Assembly: GCA_022829145.1 (NCBI GenBank)
Contig: CM040746.1
Span: 29,663,832-29,727,831 of the forward strand
Direction of reading: 5' to 3'
Source: Albula goreensis
Taxonomy: Eukaryota; Chordata; Actinopteri; Albuliformes; Albulidae
DNA length: 64,000 bases
The notes under the pieces are model-generated. The model ran no database searches. It was not told the origin of the DNA and saw nothing but the letters and a program-made list of their open reading frames with translations. The position numbers were made by a program, and so were the translations under genes. This document shows positions 11,334 to 23,100 of the stretch, piece by piece (within the stretch, counting starts at the first letter, position 1; each line of letters starts with the position of its first letter).

Positions 11334-14300
11334 CTAGCGAAGGCCCATAGGCTGATGCAGGAGGCAAGCCAGGTAGCAGCACACCTCCCAGGCCCGGTCC
11401 AACTGAGGGGCAGAGCTGTGAGGGTGAACCGCCCTCAGGTAGCGGAACGTCAGCACCTTGTCTGTAAGGCTGCGAACACTGAGGACCTCCCTGGAAGGCA
11501 CACCCACCAGAGGAGGAGAGGCGTCTCCAGTCTTGTGTCCAACCAGGTGAGTGGGCAGGTTCAGTGGGGCAGGCTCAGGCCTGCTGGGATCGGCAGCCCA
11601 GTCCTCCCAGTCCTCCAGGCGCACAGAACTGGAAAAGCCCAGGAAGCCCTCTGGGGAGGCCAGGGCGCAGCCGCGGTGGTGGGACAGGAAGCGGTAGGGC
11701 TGTGAGGACTGCAGCACCCCCTGTGTGTCTCCTGACTTTCCCGCTGCGCGTTGGCGTTCCCGGGAAGAAGCGTCAAACAGCAGGTCGGCACACTCAAGGA
11801 CCAACAGCTCACGGCCAGACCCCAGCGCCAGGGAGTGCTTGGGCTGGAAATAACTGATGTAGCGCTGGCTGCACTTCACTGGGATCTGAAACGGAACAGA
11901 ACGGCAACAGACTGTGTAGCTTTATCACAGTAGAAGTTGGTAAGTTGAATATGAGTATTCCCAGGATAGGCACACAGTTTTACATTTCCTCAAGCAACTA
12001 CAAGCAAATGTACAACATAAACAAACGCACTCTTTAGACAACTGTGCCTGTCATTTTTTAAGTCATACTGACATCAACTGGTTTAAAACTATGTCTTAGG
12101 TAGGTTAAAACAAAAACTGAAGTGCCATGTCATATAGATTTGCTCACCAAAAATTTCTGTTCAAAAGTGACTGAACATCATGGCAAATCAAGACTGGGCA
12201 GGGATGATTAAGTTGTTATCAAACAAGCCTGTTTGAGTTTGGTCTCTCCCACCTGCTGGAGTTTATTCTGCAGTAGCTCCATCCAGTGCACCCATATCCG
12301 TGACACGGTGGACTCTGCTACACGAAAGCGGAAGGCAAGGTCCTGGAGCAGCAGGCCCAGGCGCAGCCGAGTCAGCACCAACAGCAGCTGGTCCTCCGCG
12401 CTCAGCAGGTTTGGGGCACCCCCACCCCCATGGCAGTATCCCATGATCCTAAATCGGACAGACTCTGCAGTCTCTCCTTCGCTGTCCGCATCTCCTGGGA
12501 AGAGAGTGGGGTCTACCTCAGCAATGGGGGTTGAGTCCTTGGAAGTGGAGTAAAAGAAAAAAAAAAAAAGATCAAAATTAATTAAATATCTGACTATTTA
12601 AAAACATTTTTATTGCAGAGCAGGAAGGGGGTACAAGAACTGGAACTATTAAACGAGAAATTTTTAATGTTTATTTTAGGTCCTCTAACTGACTGAAGAA
12701 GAAAATTGTCAGGCTTTGTTGTTGGTTAAATAGCTGCTGACCTGTCCCAGGCTGCTTGAAGCTTGGTTAAAAATTAGTGCAATTTACAAATGAGCTCATA
12801 AACCTGTAGACCACCATCTTAAAGCTGCAAAACAAATCTTAAATTGCAAGATAGCTTGCTGTACAACATGTAAAAGACAGTTTTAACAGCATTACTAGAG
12901 TTGACGGGTCAGGCAAGTTCTCTTCATCCTTCAGGACATCCTGCTCCTCCACTCTGGACTCTGTTCCCACATCCCAGCCCAACCCCGCCCCGTCCCCTCC
13001 TTGCAAGAAGCTTAAGAAGGCCTTGAAGTGGGCATAGGAGTGGAAGCCAGTGTAGAAGCGCAACCACTTTGGGGAGCCTCGGGCCAGAGTGCGGGCGCTA
13101 AGGACAGTAGGCCGAGGCGGAGGCCGGGCCTGCTCCCAGATCTGTGCGTCCAGGGATAGCATGGCCTCAGTGCTGGCTTGTGCTTGCTGCTTGGCCTGCC
13201 GCAGCTCCTCCTGCAGTCCGGCTCCTTCCACTCTCTGCTGCAACAGCTGGTCCTCCAGGGCTCTGATCCTCGAGTCACGGGCAGCGGTCAGTGTGTGCAT
13301 CTCACACTCCCACTGCTTCTGTAGAGACAGACACAGAATAAGTATTGATACTGCAGAGACAGCAAAAGAGAGAGAAGGCAAAGTGGAATGCTCGAAACCC
13401 TGAAAAGGGATTACAGCTTGGCAAAGGAGAAATATAACCATGAAACACACTGATTCACTAAACAGCATATTGTGGCTGTTGAAACATACATCATATGAAG
13501 AAATGAATACTCAGGATACAGATTTGTCAATTAAATGACAATGACACATGACAGGTCATGCTTATGGTGAGATCTTGGCTGGGCCTACACAGCACATTGG
13601 AAGATTTGACCAAGCAAGGGAGGAAAGGGGCTGCAACCACTGTCCTGAGGCAGTGACTGAGGAAGGCCAGTTGGTACTGCTTCACAGACAGGCACTAAGC
13701 CTTATTTGTCAGTAATATTCCTCTATCAACTCTCTGCTATGCTTGTGAAAAGTTTGTCTCTCACCTTCTTCTTCTGCAGTAGCTTTTCCTTCCCCTCCAC
13801 TGCCCTCTGCAGGCTAAGGAGTGCTTGTTCCTGGCGGTGCTGGTCTTTGGCCAGCCCACGCACCATGGCACACAGCCGACCAGGATCAGAGGGGATCGGA
13901 AGGCAGCCATGGTCATTGAGAAAGCCCCGCCGACTCCATACCCCGAGCTGGACCTGCTGCACAGTGTTGCTCACCACCTCCATAAGTTCAGCAGCAAGAG
14001 CCAGGTCCCCCAGTCTGGCGGGAGAGTCTGCTTTCCAATCCAACAGGATGGAGAAAGGGAGATAAGGAAAACAAAGGATAAACAGGAGAGATAAATAGAA
14101 CAGAGAAGGTGATCGGTACTTCACTGTGCCTGTCTTAACCTAGTAGTTGCCAACCTACAACCACTGCTGACAGACACCAGGTCCTGCCTTAACCATGCTT
14201 CAGAGTAATCAAATGAGGCTTGGCAGTCTGTCACAGGCAAATAAAAGGCTTGTTTATTTGTTGCATGAGAAAGCAGAAATTGTTGCATGTCAACAAACTG

Positions 14301-16787
14301 GACAAGATTACAAGCAGAAAAAAAAAAGTCAGTTTTTTTTCCCAATATCGTGCAGCCCTAATTCTGACCCTGTGCGCAGCAAGTAAATTAGCTATGAACA
14401 GGCTCTGTAGGTCAGGTGACTATAGAGCGAATGAGCATTACTCTGTATCAGAGATGAGAGAGCGGATGTCCGTATGATGTATTTGAGCTCTCTGATGGTG
14501 GGAGAGCAGCATAACACCCTACCTGCACTTTGTCCCACCTTCCTGTGCTCACGCTTCCCTCTCCTGCCTTTCTTTGGCCACTCCAAAATCTTTACGCCCC
14601 TCTCTTCCTCCTCTTTTCCTTCTCTCTGTAAGACAGAACATGCAAGCACATGAAAAACACTGAAGTATTTATGATGTAGTTGTAGTGGACTACTAAAAAT
14701 AATATGTTCACAGCAGTGCTTAATTATTACCTTGAATTAAAGGGAGGTTTAATATTCTCCTAAATAACCTCACTGCTCTTCACTTGGAATTCTCCGCAAC
14801 CATAAGATAGTACTGTCATGGTATGATTTGTCATATTCACCTACTTTCAAATAATTTGGAATGTTGGATAATGTGGGATTAATATTTGAAATGAATATTT
14901 GAAGCAAAAACTAAATATTTCAGTGGAGCACATTTCTTTAACAATTAAATAGTAAAACATTGAATACAATATTTTGTCCAAGGTGGAAATTTAATGTGAG
15001 CCGCAAAGTTTATAAATTTATATGAAATTTACTGTCAAACTTCAAAATATTTTTATGTTACGTAACTTCACCAGCAACCTGGTACATACCTAATGTATTG
15101 TACCTGACTCATCTATAATAATAATAATAAACATGTACCTTCCTCTTGCGAAAGTCAAAGAGAGTGGGTATAGCAGAATCGCGCAGGCGCACAGTTTGGC
15201 CAGTGCGGTCGAACATGTCAGGGGTGAAATGCAAACTACAGAGCACGCTGTTCTTGGTGGGCCCCCACAGCTGGTGGTCAGTACTCTGCCTGCGCAGCGC
15301 TGAGCACCACTGCAGCCTGCGCATGGGGTCCTTAGGAAACCTGCAGAAACAACATACCAAGAGAGTACAGCAGACCTTGTGGTTCATGCTATATAATGAC
15401 ATCAGGTTGAGCTGTGTTTAAACAACCCAACTTTCAATTTCAGTTGCAATTTCAGCCACTAATTTGATGATTATTCCCTTTTGAGCGCTTTATGTTTTTA
15501 ACCAATACACAAAGACACATAAAACTACACTAAGTAACATAAATACAGTGTATTAAAACAGATAAGACAAAGACAAAGAGAAATAGAAACAAGCCAGTGT
15601 ATTATAAGGAACTATATGTCCAGCATACATCTTATGCCCTTTCATAAGATTGCAAAATGTATATTTCAATCATCAGGGGTATAACAGATAAAACATCAGA
15701 TACAACATCCATATTTTTTCAATATTTGAAAATTACCATTTTTTATTTGGCTAAATCATATAACCTTATTGTAAGGCTGGAATGTGTGATCAAAATCTAA
15801 ATACGTTAGATGTTCGTTTGCTCACAATTTAACACCTTTTAGCTGCCAAGTACGTGAACATGTTAGTCTCTGCGACGTTCTCATTCAAGATTAAACATTG
15901 GCTGAGCTGTTGCCAAAGTTTTGTTACATAAGGGACATATTATGTATTAATAATATATGACTCTGGTTATCATCTCACCTGTCGTTTTCTTCTTTACTAA
16001 AAAAAAACGTCTAAGGTACTGCTGAACCGGTCACTTAGCCACTTTAACCTATAGCATCTGCGACCCTCGTCCAAAGCAAAACTCATAGTGAAGTTGCATT
16101 AGCCAATGAGAAGCATGTATTTGCAGGCTTCAATCAAATAAGCAATAAGCAATCAAAAGCCTCAAAGGCACAGAGGATACAAAAAAAAAAAAAAAAAAAA
16201 ACACAAAATGGAGCGCAAATAACTTAAGATTGACATTTTAATATTTCTGAGGGTCTTTTCGTGATGAGGCGATAAATAGCATAGCTAATTCCATTAAACA
16301 AAAGGGAACGGTAAGGGAGAAGACAATTTTGCAAGGAGGATGGTTGTGGGCAAGAAGGTTGTTGGCATCCCCCCTCAACTCGAGCCCTGCCTATTTCCAT
16401 CATTTCTATATTTGTATAAAGCGTCATTTCTATATTTTTGTATAATCTTCTATGCTTTTTAAATCATACAACCATGATGAACAACAATCATGATTGTTAC
16501 ATATGTAGGAATCACGAATGTTTACAATCAGAATGTTGGTTGGTTACCTAGAAACCGGAAATCACAGAAAATTGCTCATGACAATTCAGCAACAGGTGAT
16601 ATCAACTGTAGATGTTGCAAACTTTGTTGTGAAGATTCAAATGGCAGCACGTCACACCAGTGGATGCTAATTCCGTGAAGAACATGTGGGGTGGAGGCGA
16701 TCAGTACCTGTGGAATGTAATGCCTTGTTTTAAAGTCTCAGGGCTCCTCTCCACAGAGCAGTTGATGGCCACGCAACTGGAGGGCAT
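11334..16787 (-). CDS. Domesticated transposase: THAP zinc finger + coiled coil + HTH_Tnp_4-like + decayed DDE, 635 aa
   Basis: Seven exons on the minus strand: 16708-16787, 15139-15340, 14523-14625, 13765-14027, 12896-13318, 12253-12537 and 11334-11885; 1908 nt with matching phases. Residues 1-90 are a THAP DNA-binding domain of the C2CH type: C5, C10, C61, H64, the invariant W38 and the closing AIPTLF motif. Residues about 95-125 are very basic (probable nuclear signal); 190-290 form coiled coil. RFYTGFHSYAHFKAFLSFL in exon 5 and LLSAEDQLLLVLTRLRLGLL in exon 6 are hallmarks of transposases carrying the HTH_Tnp_4/DDE_Tnp_4 pair, as in IS4EU/ISL2EU-type elements. The final exon corresponds to the DDE region but the usual LDCTE motif appears as LECAD and most acidic landmarks are missing, so catalysis is probably lost. 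Spread over seven intact exons with a normal promoter, it is a host gene rather than a live transposon. The donors at 12895 (GTAATG) and the acceptor near 14028 are weaker calls. Confidence 0.85.
16181..16201 (+). repeat. Poly(A) tract
   Basis: Twenty-one consecutive A residues in intron 1 of the THAP gene. It could be the tail of an old retroposon, but no body was recognised beside it. Confidence 0.7.
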
Positions 16788-17853
16788 GTCTTCCTCCTCC
16801 TGCGTTAGATGGTCCACTGAGCACTGCTGTGAACGAGTGAACCGTTCGACTTAATCATTTGTTCAAATTCTGCCTCTCGTGGAGCACCACAGGCTATATA
16901 GCAAATTGCGCAAGCAGTTTCACTGTAGGTAATCATAATTGGCACAGTTGTTTGAAATAAAGCGATCCATGCATGTTTTTGTTGAGTATTCGATACGTGA
17001 TAGAAAAGTACATACCATTAGTTAGTGTTTTCAGAAGATCATCTGCACAATCTACATTGATACATTCGACCTGTGCTACAACCAAGCGTCCACCAAAATG
17101 GTGTCCATTAATGATAACATAATTAATATATCTTAAAGCAAACCCCGTCGTGCCCTTTGTTTAGTTCTCAACAAAAGGCTAGGGTACAGCGTTTGACATT
17201 ATAGAAAACATTTAAAGACAATTTAGATGTATCGATAACTATTCTTGTTTGCAAGATACTTGTTGGAATTGGGTGGTATAGATACAGCAAACATTATCTC
17301 GTATATTGTAAACGGTTATAGTCCTTGATTTCCTTTAACACCTGGTAGAAAACTAGATAACGCTACTCTTAAATAAAGTTTGCAAACTATATGGTAAGTA
17401 GATTGCAGTAAAGCGATATTGCTTCTGTATTGGCCTTGGAATCCAGTTCTGTGTTAGTCTGATAAGTGTGAACAAATACGAAATACGAACGTTGGCCATA
17501 TATGATACTAATCCACAAAATAAACCATACAGCATGGCAAGCTTTCTAGGTTGTAGTGATACACCTGCTCATATAACTGTAACTATAGCTAAAGTAATCT
17601 AACTACACAACGTTAACTTAGCTGACGTCAAACCCTGAGCGAATTTTAGAAATAAATAACCGCAAGCTATGACGTTTGGTTAACACAAGCTAGTTTACTC
17701 TTCAGAATGAAGACACTAAAAGTTGAAAAGGTACTCCTGGTAAATTGTTCCACCATTTAAATATTGCCCTGGACAAAATTTAACTTACGTGTATAGCAAG
17801 CTACCATTACCTATTGATTCGAAAACGTACAGGGCAGTCTCTTCACCCGGCAA

Positions 17854-17864
17854 AAGATGGCGGC
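17854..17864 (-). promoter_or_regulatory. YY1-type initiator motif
   Basis: AAGATGGCGGC on the plus strand, i.e. GCCGCCATCTT in the direction of the THAP gene. This is the YY1 consensus commonly placed just inside housekeeping-gene 5' UTRs. Confidence 0.55.
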
Positions 17865-17885
17865 CCTGCAGCAAATCTAGAAGGT

Positions 17886-17893
17886 TGACGTCA
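17886..17893. promoter_or_regulatory. Full cAMP-response element
   Basis: The perfect palindrome TGACGTCA, the CREB/ATF consensus, about 25 bp upstream of the YY1-type motif with respect to minus-strand transcription. Confidence 0.55.
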
Positions 17894-17994
17894 CATTCTC
17901 GTTGGAATCGTTTGTGATAATCGTAGTCGCAGCCCAAAGAAGGGTTACTTCTAAGAAGTGTACTGGATGAACGGCAGGTCCTCACAGTATTGCC

Positions 17995-19655
17995 ATGCGC
18001 AGCCTGACCGATCTAACTTCTTTTCAGAAACAATGTTTTCACATAAAGTCTTGCATTATCCCGCATACTGCAGTCATGCCAAAGTTAGTCCGACAGTGTG
18101 CAAAGGATCTGAGTGTTTCAGATAGTTCCAGTAAACAAACCGAAACATAGATATTAGCTAGGCTACCTGGCAACCAAGCCCCCTGCCGGAGTGTTGAGAG
18201 TAGTGAACCTTATCTTATTAAGTGAATTATGTCAAACCGAATAAAAACTGGTTTGCTGTGTAACTTGCTACAACTATGGTATTTGCTAAATAAAAACAAC
18301 GAGTTTGTTTTAATTACTGGTTTAATTACTGAGTTTTTTTAATTGATGTGGTATATTAATTTGCTGTTAATGTTGTTTGATTTAGTCGTGGCTAACACTG
18401 TGATCTGCGTTTATGTCCGAAAATCGAAAATTAACTTTGACACCCGCCCCCCACCCCCCCAGCCACAAGCGACAAATCAATCATGAGAATGAATCAACCT
18501 CAAAATATGACGAGCATCAATCGGTTTAATCCTGGTACTGGCCCCTCCTCGACCGCTCCAGATTACTACTGCACTCTGTTCAAAAATTCTAGTCAAAGTG
18601 GAAATGTTTGTTTCCCCAGAATATGACTGAAAAACAGTTCTGAGTGTTGCTATACACTATACATGCAGGATCCTTTTAACAGTATAGTTTAATGCTTAGC
18701 TTGAAGACTGATCTCATAAAGGAAATTGAAGAATAAGTACAAGTCCATCACAGATATGATTTGTTACATCAGTAAACATTTATAAAATACAAATATGGCA
18801 TTTTTAACATTGTACCTGCAACAATTTGGGCATGAATGGAAAAGTCATCTGCATTTTTTATCTGCAACTCTCCAGAACTGTGTATTCTCCTTACATCCCA
18901 TCCGCAGAACGGTGCCCATGCTTGTCACAATTTTTCAAGTCCTTTAAGAGGGCAGTGGTAAAGGAGCTGTATTGACTTTAAACTGGATTTGTTCAGAATA
19001 TAGACTCTGGTAATCTGCAATTCTTCATCTGCATTTTTATTATCAATTATCAGAGTCTGGAACTTTATTTTAACCTTAAACTATAGTCAGTCTGAGCAAG
19101 ACCAATTAACTGCACGGAGGCAATACATGTTTGCAATTGTTTTGGAAGATAGTTCCCCAAAGTTTCTTAGCTACACAGCAATCTCCTCATTGTATGAAAG
19201 TGGACTGTCCAGCACAAATATACAGACTTAAAAATTATTTTTTCAGTTGCTAGATTTAAGAAATATGAACAGTTAAAACATGGGTAAATTAAGGGGAAAT
19301 TATAAAAAAATGTATAATTAAAACAAACAATCAGTATTATAATTAGATGGTTGACTTAATGCTAGAGGTGGAGGCAAATTGTTTAAGTGTTAACTTTGTA
19401 ATACGATTAATGCATTTTCACTATTACACTTGAAAGTCATTATTCAACTGTTGCATATTCACTGCTTTACAAGCAAGAAGCTACTTTTACTCTATTTTGA
19501 GTATGCTGTTCTGTTTAGTTCACATAAAATGTGTTAACCTGCCAGTGGTCAACTTAAGTTTTATTGTTTCCTGATCTCCAGTGTCAACATTTTAAATTAA
19601 ATTAAAAATAAACACTGCAGTCAAGCACAAACACTTTTCATGTACCATGATTATG
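17995..19655. other. Intergenic region, no gene recognised
   Basis: AT-rich sequence between the THAP gene promoter and the 3' end of the lectin-FN3 gene. It has a short C-run near 18446-18460 and otherwise no exon, RNA or repeat that I can support. Confidence 0.5.
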
Positions 19656-19661
19656 TTTATT
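19656..19661 (-). terminator. Candidate poly(A) signal of the lectin-FN3 gene
   Basis: TTTATT on the plus strand (AATAAA minus) about 460 bases downstream of the stop codon at 20120. Confidence 0.4.
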
Positions 19662-20119
19662 AAGAACTTATGTAAAGCCTACTGTCATACCTCAGAATTA
19701 AAAACCATTGACATGAAAAACACAAGAACCTGCAGGTTATTAGCACAAGGAAGGTGAAAGAGGATTAGATCACAATACCTATCAACACATCAACTCATTT
19801 GTGGTTTAACTCTGACTCCACTTTGCCACATGTTCATCAAAATCAATTTCATATGCTAACAATGGTATCTGAGATCGCTGCATGTTAAAACTCATAGGTA
19901 TCCAGCTGGAGAGGAGGTTGACAGAGAGGGATTTTGACCATGTGTAAATCTAGTCAATATATCAGCATAAGCATGCCCTTAAGAGGAAATTAGGGCCACA
20001 CAAAAAGATAAACAAAAATATTTTATCATGTGCATCTGTGAGGTTTCCTGAGACTGCATGCCCTGTTGTGTGTTTGTGTATGCATGTGTTTTCTTGCACA
20101 TTAGTGAGGAGGTGGGACT

Positions 20120-23100
20120 TCACTTTTTTCTCCAATTGAGTTTCGAGTATATCTGATCACTCAGCGTCTTCTTCACAATTGCCTTCAACTGTGCAACAGA
20201 GACAGAAAAAGTACTCATTAAGGATATAAAATCTGATGTAAAGTAACAAAGTTTTAGGTGCACAGAGATAAGAATGAAGCTCTCTAACTACTTTTTCATG
20301 CACACATCTGAACACCTAAACCCAAATATACCCATTTAGTTTTACACCTCTTTTACTTTAATACCACAGAAAACAGTCAATGTCCTGTTCAATAATTACT
20401 TCCCAAACAGAGAAATTCAGCTGCATAAACAAATGTGTGAATAAAAGTTGGCTTTTTCACCTTATCTAAGGCACTCTTTTTGACTTCTGGTTTTTCACAA
20501 GACAATGGTGCTTTAGAGGAGCATTGAATCGTCAGGATCAAAGTTGTCTTCACAGGCTCTAGTAATAAAAACAGCCAGAAAGAATTCAAATCTTGCGCAT
20601 CAAAAAGTTTGACTGTTCCATTGATTATGGCAAATTGTTCAGGGCTTTATGAAATGTCTAGGGTAGTGGTTTGGGGAATTGAGCTGGTGTCTGAACCCCA
20701 CATGGGGCACCATTAAGGCAGTAATAATCAAATTGCTTCTTTGAATGTCAGAATGCAAAATATCAGTCAGCCCAGTTGAGGATGTATGCAAGGTAAATCC
20801 TGTAACATACATCCAGTCGTATTTTAACATGAAGTGACTATACCAGCGGACAGACACCTACCTGTTGAACAGGTTGTGGAGATTGGATTGCTTGTAAGAT
20901 TACCAGCCAGTGTTCGTAATTCAAACATGTACTTGGTTCCAGATCTTAAACCTGACAATGTCAAACTCTTTCCCTTTGTCTGCGTACAGTAGGTGTGGTT
21001 CCAGAAACTGCTGTTGTATTTTATTTCAAATGATGCATTGCTGTCTTTCAACTTCGGTGGGATTTCCCACTCGAGGCTGATGCTTGTCTTGCTTGTATTG
21101 AAAACTTTGAGGTTTTCAGGCTTTTCTGGAACTGAAGAGTGGGGTTACACAAAGAAAGAAAGGGCACACGATTCAGTTGTTGCCCATCCCAAACACAGGG
21201 CTCAAACAGACAGATATTTCTGAAAAATGTGTCAAAGGTTCTTCTTTTATTGAAGTGCTTCCTCTGAAATTGAGTGTCAGTAATTGTTTCATACTGACAA
21301 AAGCATTCTTAAAATTGTCAAAGGAAAATATTGTTTTCCTGAGGAAACACGTCAAATAGGCAGACAAACAATGCAGGTGGAATAAGTACAATTAAATTTT
21401 TTAAATTCCAGACAAATAATATAATAACTTGGTTAGCAGGAGAGTTTTGAATCTATTTCATCCTTACATTGATACAGTTTAGCTCATGAATTGTTTCTGA
21501 GTGAAGGGGGAGACTGAAAACTTCACTGATAAAATAGTCTGTAAATATACATTAATGCTTTGGGGGGCGGAATGGATAATACATCTGTCTAATTATATTA
21601 ACTCATTGAATATTTGTTAAAAGTTACAGAGAGAACACCGCAAGTACTCACAAGTGAATTTGGACCCAGACACAGAATCACTCTTCAGAGATCCTTGATC
21701 CACCACTGTACGAATGCTCACAGTGTATTTTACAGCAGAATTCAGGTTTCCAAATGTGTAATTCATTTCTGTGACATAATTGGGCAATGTTTCTCCAGTT
21801 CCATTCTTAAGTATGACTTCATAGAAGTCAAAGTTCCCATCTGGCGGATTCCATGTGGCACTGATTTTGTCACTGGTAGCCATCAGATTTAGACTGGGGA
21901 CAGGGCGGGGCTCTGCAGAGCAGAGACCAAGGGAAATCAAACCAGAAAATGAAGTGATCATGTTTTATTGCATGCCTGTAATTTTTATGAATCCATTATC
22001 ATGAAAAGTTGTCAAAAATCATAACTCACTGGTATAACTCATGACCGTTTTAGCTTCTCCCTCTGCTGACTCATTTGGCATCAGCCTAGCAATAGCAACC
22101 ACACTTAGGCAAAACTTGGTGCCCGCAGTGAGATTTCCCACTGTAAAATTTGTTTTATGCGTGATTGTGTTGAAAATGGTTGTGTTCTTTTCGTCTTTTA
22201 CAACTACCCTGTAGCAACAGGCGTTCCCCACTGGCTTCTCCCATGTTAGTATGATGCTATCCTCAGTGACCTTATGTACAGTCAGATTCCTCACTTCACT
22301 TGGTTCTAGAATAAAGGAAACAGAGCAATTTTGGTATGTCTTAGAGCGTACATGCCTGAAATAACAGAGTAAATGAATGGTTATAAAGAGAAGACAGCTG
22401 GTGCCCATTTGCTCTCAGAGAAAATCACAAGTATCTAAGATCAAAAATAACACAACTGAATCGAATCAATTTATCAACATACACTGGAAAAACATATATC
22501 ATTAGCATATTCTATATTGCAGAGTACCAGAAAATGAGAAGGCAGAGTTGGAGTGAATAATCATTCTCATGGGCAATGCAGAGCAATAGAGGGACAAAAA
22601 TCAGTTAAACCACAGCATAAAATTAACAGGAAAACATTTGTATCTTCTCATTACTATAAGTACTTTTAGTTTACTAGATTAAATTGACTTACATTTATTT
22701 AAAATGTAACCTTTTCAATGACTAATTTAGTGTGTAAAAACCACCAAATCTTGAATGTCACAAGGAAACTCCATTGAATTTATATAACTTAAATATATTG
22801 ATTGTTAACTAGATTTTAAACATATATCTTGCTAATTTATTCTAAAATATTTACACATAATTTTATAATTAAAAAATAATAAATGGGTACTTTTTAATTA
22901 TACTGAAAAGTGTAATATGATATCATTTAAGCTTTAGCAAAAGGTAGCTGAAACAAGTCACACTGAATAGATGAAAGACAACATAAAAATATGAGCAATA
23001 ATGGGAATATATTCAGCAGTTCTGATGTTACAATTATGTTGGGTGTCACTTACTGGTGGTGGTCAAGACTGTCGATGGTTCTCCCTTACGTGACGGGTCC

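Larger units (their letters stand above)
17811..17990 (-). other. Probable non-coding first exon and promoter of the THAP-transposase gene
   Basis: A CpG-richer block with housekeeping-promoter motifs ends at a splice donor AATAG|GTAATG on the minus strand (17811/17810), about 1.0 kb upstream of the ATG-bearing THAP exon. The 5' end is a guess. An open frame of 66 codons overlaps it but is probably untranslated leader. Confidence 0.45.

Noticed and set aside
12839..12895. Open frame running past THAP gene exon 5 to a stop at 12839.
   Set aside because: Splicing at 12896 keeps frame into the HTH exon and the DDE-like exon; the extra residues look like translated intron.
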